Part shown: positions 59,271-64,000 of the stretch, piece after piece
Position numbering within the stretch: the first letter of the stretch is position 1
Layout: each line of letters begins with the position of its first letter
NCBI RefSeq assembly: GCF_001456115.1
Contig: NZ_CP013264.1
Coordinates: 2,746,501 to 2,810,500, forward strand
DNA: 64,000 nucleotides
DNA from: Sphingobium baderi
GTDB taxonomy: Bacteria > Pseudomonadota > Alphaproteobacteria > Sphingomonadales > Sphingomonadaceae
Direction of reading: 5' to 3'
Program-made: the position numbers and the translations under genes
Notes under the pieces: model-generated
What the model saw: only the letters and a program-made list of their open reading frames with translations
The model's database searches: none
Told to the model about the DNA's origin: nothing

Positions 59271-60758
59271 TTAACTTACCTTGGGACGCTCATTGCGCGG
59301 GAAAGCCGCTTGATAGGTCTGGGCGGCGCGAAAGATTTTCGCCTCGCTACCCGGAGGGCCGGCAATCTGTAGACCCACTGGAAAGCCGTCGACGAAACCG
59401 CAGGGAACCGAGATGGCGGGGAATTTCAGCCAGTTGAACATATCGGTGTGGCTGCAATAGCTACCCATGAAGCTTCCACCCGGATATTTGGGGCCATCGG
59501 TGGTCCAGCCCGCTTCCCATTCGGCAATCGGGCGGGTGATGAGCTGCGATGTCGCTGAAAGGATCAGGTCATGCGTCGCAAACAGCTTGCGGAAGCGGTC
59601 CCAGTTACGGCCGCGCGCCTCGAAACCGGCTTGCATTACCTCGGGCGGCGGCAGCGGCAACCCTTCGGTTGGGTAGAAAGCGAGCCACTGCGCCATGCGG
59701 TTGGGCATGATGTCATCCCAAACTTCCTTCGTTTCCGCGACGTTGGCGCCGAGCGAACCCATTTTTGCGGCTTCGGCCCGGCACAGTGCGATCACCCGGG
59801 CGCTTTCGGGCCCGGCATAGCGCTCTGTGAAACCGAAATCGTCGGTCCAGGCCAAGCGCATGCCTTTCACGCCCCTGTCGATCCCTGCCAGGAAATCATC
59901 GGGCTCGGTCTGGATCGAAAAGGGATCGCGGCCATCGGGGCCTGCCATCACCTGTGTCACCAGCGCAGCATCGCGGACGCTGCGGGTGAGCGGACCGACC
60001 GTGATACCAGCGGGCGGACGTGGTTTGGTATAATCGAGTTCGGGGATCAACCCGCCGGTCGGATGCATGCCCACGACGCCGCTATAGGCTGCCGGTAGCC
60101 TGGTGGAGCCGCCGCCGTCCGATCCGATGGCAACCGGCAGCATGCCGGCGGCCACGGCCGCTGCGCCGCCGGAACTCGACCAGCCGGGCACACGGCTGGT
60201 GTCCCAGGGGCTGCGGGCTTCCGCGTCCCAGTTGAAGGGTTTGAAAATGCCTTCGCCTGCCAGCGCACCACCGCCGCCTGCACCGAGCATGCTGTTGGTG
60301 CCCATGATGATAGCACCGGATTTTCTGAGACGCTCGACGCCGAAATGATCATTCCGGGATATCGCGGCAGGCTTATCGCCCACCTGATGTCCTTTAAGGC
60401 CCGCAACCGGAATATGATCCTTGACCGCGATGGGAACGCCGTGAAGCGCCCCCAACCGATCGCCGCGGGCAATCGCCGCATCGGCTGCCCTGGCCTGCTC
60501 CAGCGCTCCGGCTCGATCGAGCGTGGCATAGACGTGAAGCGTCTTGTCGAGCGTGTCGGCACGGTCGAGGAAGTGCTGCACAACCTCCGTCACCGATACA
60601 TCCTTGCGCGCGATCCGATCGCGAAGGTCGGTTGCCGTGGCCCAATGGAGATCGTTACTCCCAGCCGCAGGGATTGCCGCGCTCACGGCCGCCGGCGCCA
60701 ATATGCCAGCGGTCGCGCCCGCTGCACCTTTTGCGAAATCCCGCCTTGTCATCGTCAT
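59271..60758 (-). CDS. Amidase-signature enzyme, Tat-exported
   Basis: 495 aa from ATG 60758; three ATGs follow AAGGAG closely (60761, 60758, 60752) and the choice is arbitrary. N-terminus MTRRDFAKGAAGATAG is a twin-arginine signal. Amidase signature triad: Lys in PIAVKDHIPV, cis-Ser in GSDGGGSTRLPA and nucleophile Ser in the GWSSSGGAAAVAAG segment. Hydrolyses an amide, aryl-amide or ester in the periplasm. Lies between the tannase-type esterase (22 bp) and the PKD hydrolase (2 bp). Confidence 0.93.
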   Translation of the reverse strand: MTMTRRDFAKGAAGATAGILAPAAVSAAIPAAGSNDLHWATATDLRDRIARKDVSVTEVVQHFLDRADTLDKTLHVYATLDRAGALEQARAADAAIARGDRLGALHGVPIAVKDHIPVAGLKGHQVGDKPAAISRNDHFGVERLRKSGAIIMGTNSMLGAGGGGALAGEGIFKPFNWDAEARSPWDTSRVPGWSSSGGAAAVAAGMLPVAIGSDGGGSTRLPAAYSGVVGMHPTGGLIPELDYTKPRPPAGITVGPLTRSVRDAALVTQVMAGPDGRDPFSIQTEPDDFLAGIDRGVKGMRLAWTDDFGFTERYAGPESARVIALCRAEAAKMGSLGANVAETKEVWDDIMPNRMAQWLAFYPTEGLPLPPPEVMQAGFEARGRNWDRFRKLFATHDLILSATSQLITRPIAEWEAGWTTDGPKYPGGSFMGSYCSHTDMFNWLKFPAISVPCGFVDGFPVGLQIAGPPGSEAKIFRAAQTYQAAFPRNERPKVS

Positions 60759-60780
60759 CATCCTCTCCTTGCGGGGCTGG

Positions 60781-62391
60781 TCACTTGGGATCGACGCAGC
60801 TGTAATTGCCTGCATCGAAACCGAAATCGCCCGGTCGTCCGTTGAATTTCGCTGTTTTGGGATAGGCGCACATCAACACCGTGCGGGTCGGGGAAATCAT
60901 GGCATCGGGAGCCGGGCGTCCAGGCATACCCTCGGGCAAGCCCTCTGGCACGCTGGGGCCTGTGCCAACGATAGTGTCGGGCGCAATGTCGCGCTCACGC
61001 CAGGCGATAAGCTTTTCAAGTGCGCGATCGGGGACGTCCTGCGGTCCCATGCCTCCTCCGCAGTGATATGTTCCCGGTGCCAGAAACAGCCGTGCGAAAT
61101 CGCTGCTGCCGGGGACGGACTGTTGAAGGTCGTTGTAATGGGTGATGATCTCGCTGACCGGGATTCCGGGGTCAGCGATGCCGTGCCAATAGATTACCTT
61201 GCCGCCCTTTGCCTTGAAGGCCGAGAGTTTTTCCGGATGACGGGGGGACAGGTCCGCCCAATCATAGCCTTCGGCCAGCCGCTTGACGTCTGCTGGATTG
61301 TCGAAACTGAATCCGTCGATCACGTCCAGCTTGGGGTCACGGATGAACATATCGCGCATGAAGCTGTTCGCGATGATGTAGCCTGCCGTTGGGGGCGACG
61401 GCGCCCAGGGATTGGCCTGCCCCTTAACGGGCCGGGTGGCGCCCATGAAGAACTGTGTCCAGCCGGTAGGATTGGTAAGCGCAAATCCATTGCGTGGCCG
61501 ACCGGGATATACCGCGGGCGGGCCAAGGGCGATCGCCTTGACGGTATCTACTTCATCCTTGGTGAGGCAGTTGGGGCCATCGCCTCCTTTGCACAGCAAG
61601 GATGCCGGGTCGAAGCCGCAGCTATTGGGGTCTGCGACCAGCCCATTGGGTGACGCACATTGCTTGATGACAGTCCGCTCGATCAGCGCCAGCTTGGCGG
61701 GCGCAACCCAGGCATTAGGCGTGCGGAATATCTGCTGCGTGGTCCAGGTGAACCAGGACGGGTCCCATCCCAGCCCCGGCGCCCCCACGACAGCGCCATC
61801 GAAATCGTCGGGATAGCGTTCGATAGCCTGCTCGGTCATCCGGCCGCCGCCCGAGCAGCCGAGCATATAGCGATACATTTTCTGAGCGCCATAAAAGGCC
61901 CGCGTCAAAGCCTGCGTCGCGACAGCGGTGACATGACCGGCCCGATGGGCGTGGTCCAGCATCGCGGTCGGATTATCCTTTGCAAAACTCCAGTCGAGGA
62001 TCGTGCCCTGATGTCCCGTATCCGTCACGGCTACGGCGAAGCCCGCGCCAAGCAGCTTGGGGTTGGCAGGCGGCATAAAACCGGCAGCCCCGCCCAGACC
62101 CATGAAATAATAGCGGCCGTTCCATTCGTTAGTGGGCAGCGAGAGAGTGAAATTGATCGTGGAGTCGGGCTTGGTCGCCTTGGCGGTTCCGACAATCTTG
62201 CAAAAAGGCGTCGGCATCTGCAGTTGATCGGCGCTCAGGATGTTGGTGCCCTGGGGCGCGATTTTCTGGAGCGCATCGACGCTGCATTGCGCCTTGGGTT
62301 CTGCGGAGGTGGGGGGAGGACTGTCCGCCGCCACGGCACTCGCGGATGCGATGGCCAGGGCGGAGGTAATAAAAAGACTGATCTTTTGCAT
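60781..62391 (-). CDS. Tannase/feruloyl esterase family protein, exported
   Basis: 536 aa. Start chosen at ATG 62391, six bases after AGGAG; the ATG at 62397 touches the AGGAG. Sec signal peptide (ISLFITSALAIASASAVA-A). Nucleophile elbow MLGCSGGGR with C179-S180, and His-Cys partner GTYHCGGG with H443-C444: the CS-D-HC disulfide-linked triad typical of tannases and feruloyl esterases; the Asp is in HGIADPGIP. Cleaves esters of aromatic acids in the family. 66 bp after the TonB receptor gene, on the same strand. Confidence 0.92.
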   Translation of the reverse strand: MQKISLFITSALAIASASAVAADSPPPTSAEPKAQCSVDALQKIAPQGTNILSADQLQMPTPFCKIVGTAKATKPDSTINFTLSLPTNEWNGRYYFMGLGGAAGFMPPANPKLLGAGFAVAVTDTGHQGTILDWSFAKDNPTAMLDHAHRAGHVTAVATQALTRAFYGAQKMYRYMLGCSGGGRMTEQAIERYPDDFDGAVVGAPGLGWDPSWFTWTTQQIFRTPNAWVAPAKLALIERTVIKQCASPNGLVADPNSCGFDPASLLCKGGDGPNCLTKDEVDTVKAIALGPPAVYPGRPRNGFALTNPTGWTQFFMGATRPVKGQANPWAPSPPTAGYIIANSFMRDMFIRDPKLDVIDGFSFDNPADVKRLAEGYDWADLSPRHPEKLSAFKAKGGKVIYWHGIADPGIPVSEIITHYNDLQQSVPGSSDFARLFLAPGTYHCGGGMGPQDVPDRALEKLIAWRERDIAPDTIVGTGPSVPEGLPEGMPGRPAPDAMISPTRTVLMCAYPKTAKFNGRPGDFGFDAGNYSCVDPK

Positions 62392-62457
62392 GTTCATCTC
62401 CTAAACTGCGTTATGATCGGCGCCGCGAGTTCCCCCTTCCGCGGCGCCGCCCTTCCA

Positions 62458-64000
62458 TCAGAATTCAAAGCGTCCTTCCACGCCGAACATGCGCGGTTCG
62501 CCATAGAGATAGGCGACCGTCCCGAACTGGGTGGGGAGCTGATTATTGCCGCCGACGATATAGTCCTTGTCGGTGACGTTGCGGGCGAACACCGCGGCGC
62601 TGAAGCCACTGCCGGCGATACGCCGCCAGTCGAGACGCAGGTCTATCTTGGTATAGGACGGCGCGATGGAGCCAGGAACGCTGAGCGCCGCTATGGGATT
62701 CCCGTTAAAGCGGTTCACCGGATCGAAGGCGATCAGGCTTTGATAGTAAATATTCGCCGTTGCTGTCACGTTCCCCAGGCTTTCCGGTATAGGCAATGTT
62801 ATGCGCGGCGTGACATTGAGCTGATGCTTGGGCGAATTAGGAAACCGGCTATTGCTCAGGTCGCCAAGCGAAGGGTCGGTGTAGCTGTCATATTTAGCAT
62901 CTAGATAGGTATATTTGACAGCCACATCGAACCATTTGACAGGTTTGACCACCAGATCGACGTCAACTCCCTTGATCTTGCCTGCCGCCGCGTTCCGGGT
63001 GACGGTCGACGCCGGCGTCGTATTGAGGTTCACGAAACGCTGGATGTTTTTGTAGTCGTCATAGAAAAGGTCGACATTGGCTCTGAGCTGCCACCCGCCA
63101 AGCTGCCATTGCGATTTCAGGCCGATCTCATAATCCGTAACGGTTTCTGGCGCGAAAAAACGGTCAGCGGGATTAAGCGCAGTGGAATTGAAGCCGCCGG
63201 ATTTATAGCCCTTCCGGACGGATGCGTAGACGTTGATATCCCGATTAATCTCATAGAGGGCGTTTAGATTCCAGGTCGTCGCCTTGAACGTGCCTGAGAC
63301 CGTTGCGCCTCCCAGCGGAATTTCAACGCCGGGGAAGGGCACAAGCGTCGTTGCACTGGTCGAAGAGCGGAAATCCTTGGTTCTGCGTATACCAGCGGTA
63401 AGCGTCAGTCCGTCGGTCGGACGGAGGTCGAATTGTGCATAACCCGCCTTGCTGGTGTTTTTGCTGTTGCCGATGGCAAAGGCCCTGATCGGCCCTCCGA
63501 AAGGCACCAGCACATATTGCACCGTGTCGAACCCAACGCTGGGCGGCGATTTGAAATATTCGTCATAATAGCCGATCGTGCCGGTCAGCATACCGAATTC
63601 ACCGTGCAGTTGCACTTCTTCGGTACGTTCAATATTGAAATCGGATTGATAGGGATTGCTGACGTCCAGAATGGGCAATGGCGTGCCGTCGATATCATAG
63701 TCGGTCTTCTGCTTGAACAAGCGTCGGCTGAAGATGTTCTTGACCGAAATATTGTCGTTGATCTTAGCAGTCGTGGTGTTGACGAAACCCTTGGATTTGA
63801 GACCATTGCCCAATGGGAAATTGACATTGATTGTGCGCGGCCCTCGCGCAAGCTGTTCCGCCAGATAGGTGGTCAACTGACCTTCGAGTGGGGCAATGTT
63901 CGGATTGAGAGAAGCTGGCGTGAACCCGGCGATGGCGGCGCCGGAGCCTGCCTCATTGATATGGGTATATTGATAGATGAAATAGTTCTCCAGCCATTCA
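62458..64000 (-). CDS. TonB-dependent receptor (3), N-terminus outside window
   Basis: At least 514 codons, open to the right edge. The barrel part is clear: TLTAGIRRTKDFR, DVDLVVKPVKWFDVAVKY, RITLPIPESLGNVTATANIYY, and the last strand MFGVEGRFEF with terminal Phe. The plug, TonB box and signal peptide lie beyond base 64000. First visible gene of the operon receptor-tannase-amidase-PKD hydrolase, so it probably imports their substrate or product. Confidence 0.92.
   Translation of the reverse strand, partial: EWLENYFIYQYTHINEAGSGAAIAGFTPASLNPNIAPLEGQLTTYLAEQLARGPRTINVNFPLGNGLKSKGFVNTTTAKINDNISVKNIFSRRLFKQKTDYDIDGTPLPILDVSNPYQSDFNIERTEEVQLHGEFGMLTGTIGYYDEYFKSPPSVGFDTVQYVLVPFGGPIRAFAIGNSKNTSKAGYAQFDLRPTDGLTLTAGIRRTKDFRSSTSATTLVPFPGVEIPLGGATVSGTFKATTWNLNALYEINRDINVYASVRKGYKSGGFNSTALNPADRFFAPETVTDYEIGLKSQWQLGGWQLRANVDLFYDDYKNIQRFVNLNTTPASTVTRNAAAGKIKGVDVDLVVKPVKWFDVAVKYTYLDAKYDSYTDPSLGDLSNSRFPNSPKHQLNVTPRITLPIPESLGNVTATANIYYQSLIAFDPVNRFNGNPIAALSVPGSIAPSYTKIDLRLDWRRIAGSGFSAAVFARNVTDKDYIVGGNNQLPTQFGTVAYLYGEPRMFGVEGRFEF

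Overview
The window is chromosomal DNA of a high-G+C alphaproteobacterium, most likely a sphingomonad (Sphingomonadaceae; genus not resolvable here). The evidence is the mreB-mreC-mreD-mrdA-rodA block with mutL divergent from it, the pth/rplY pair, glyQ/glyS, ppdK and prkA-DUF444-SpoVR, together with three TonB-dependent receptors, exported esterases and several one-gene regulators typical of sphingomonad catabolic regions.

Layout. 1-6.7 kb is accessory and decaying: the tail of an AraC regulator, a broken mosaic IS110-type element with a foldable RNA-like leader, about 1.2 kb of gene-poor and partly AT-rich DNA, a stand-alone molybdopterin oxidoreductase, a frameshifted SnoaL-like gene and a divergent TetR regulator. 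A tRNA-Lys (minus strand, 3' end facing this side) closes it. 6.9-29.5 kb is core: cell-shape operon, mutL, ychF, pgm, pth, rplY, two TraB/GumN paralogues, glycyl-tRNA synthetase, ppdK, ending in a tRNA-Arg (plus strand, 3' end facing outward). 30-36.7 kb carries an MHS-type transporter and the prkA-DUF444-SpoVR stress operon. 36.9-64 kb is a catabolic region.

The catabolic region is built of regulator-paired units: (a) an AraC gene divergent from an operon of Tat-exported carboxylesterase, HSL-type esterase and TonB receptor; (b) a TetR gene divergent from an APH-like protein with a degenerate phosphotransfer motif plus a second stand-alone molybdopterin enzyme; (c) an AraC gene beside a decayed MFS transporter and a TonB receptor; (d) a cytochrome P450 divergent from an MmgE/PrpD-family gene followed by a regulator with two GntR winged helices; (e) an operon of TonB receptor (cut by the window edge), tannase-family esterase, Tat-exported amidase and a leaderless alpha/beta-hydrolase-like protein with a C-terminal PKD domain.

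A coherent reading, which is inference, is uptake of one or more ester- or amide-linked aromatic or terpenoid-like compounds through TonB receptors, periplasmic hydrolysis, then oxidation by the P450 and molybdenum enzymes. The substrate cannot be read from the sequence. The least conventional parts are the two TetR-linked molybdenum enzymes without partner subunits, the degenerate APH-like partner, the hydrolase-PKD protein without a leader, the double-GntR regulator, and a low-G+C patch inside glyS.
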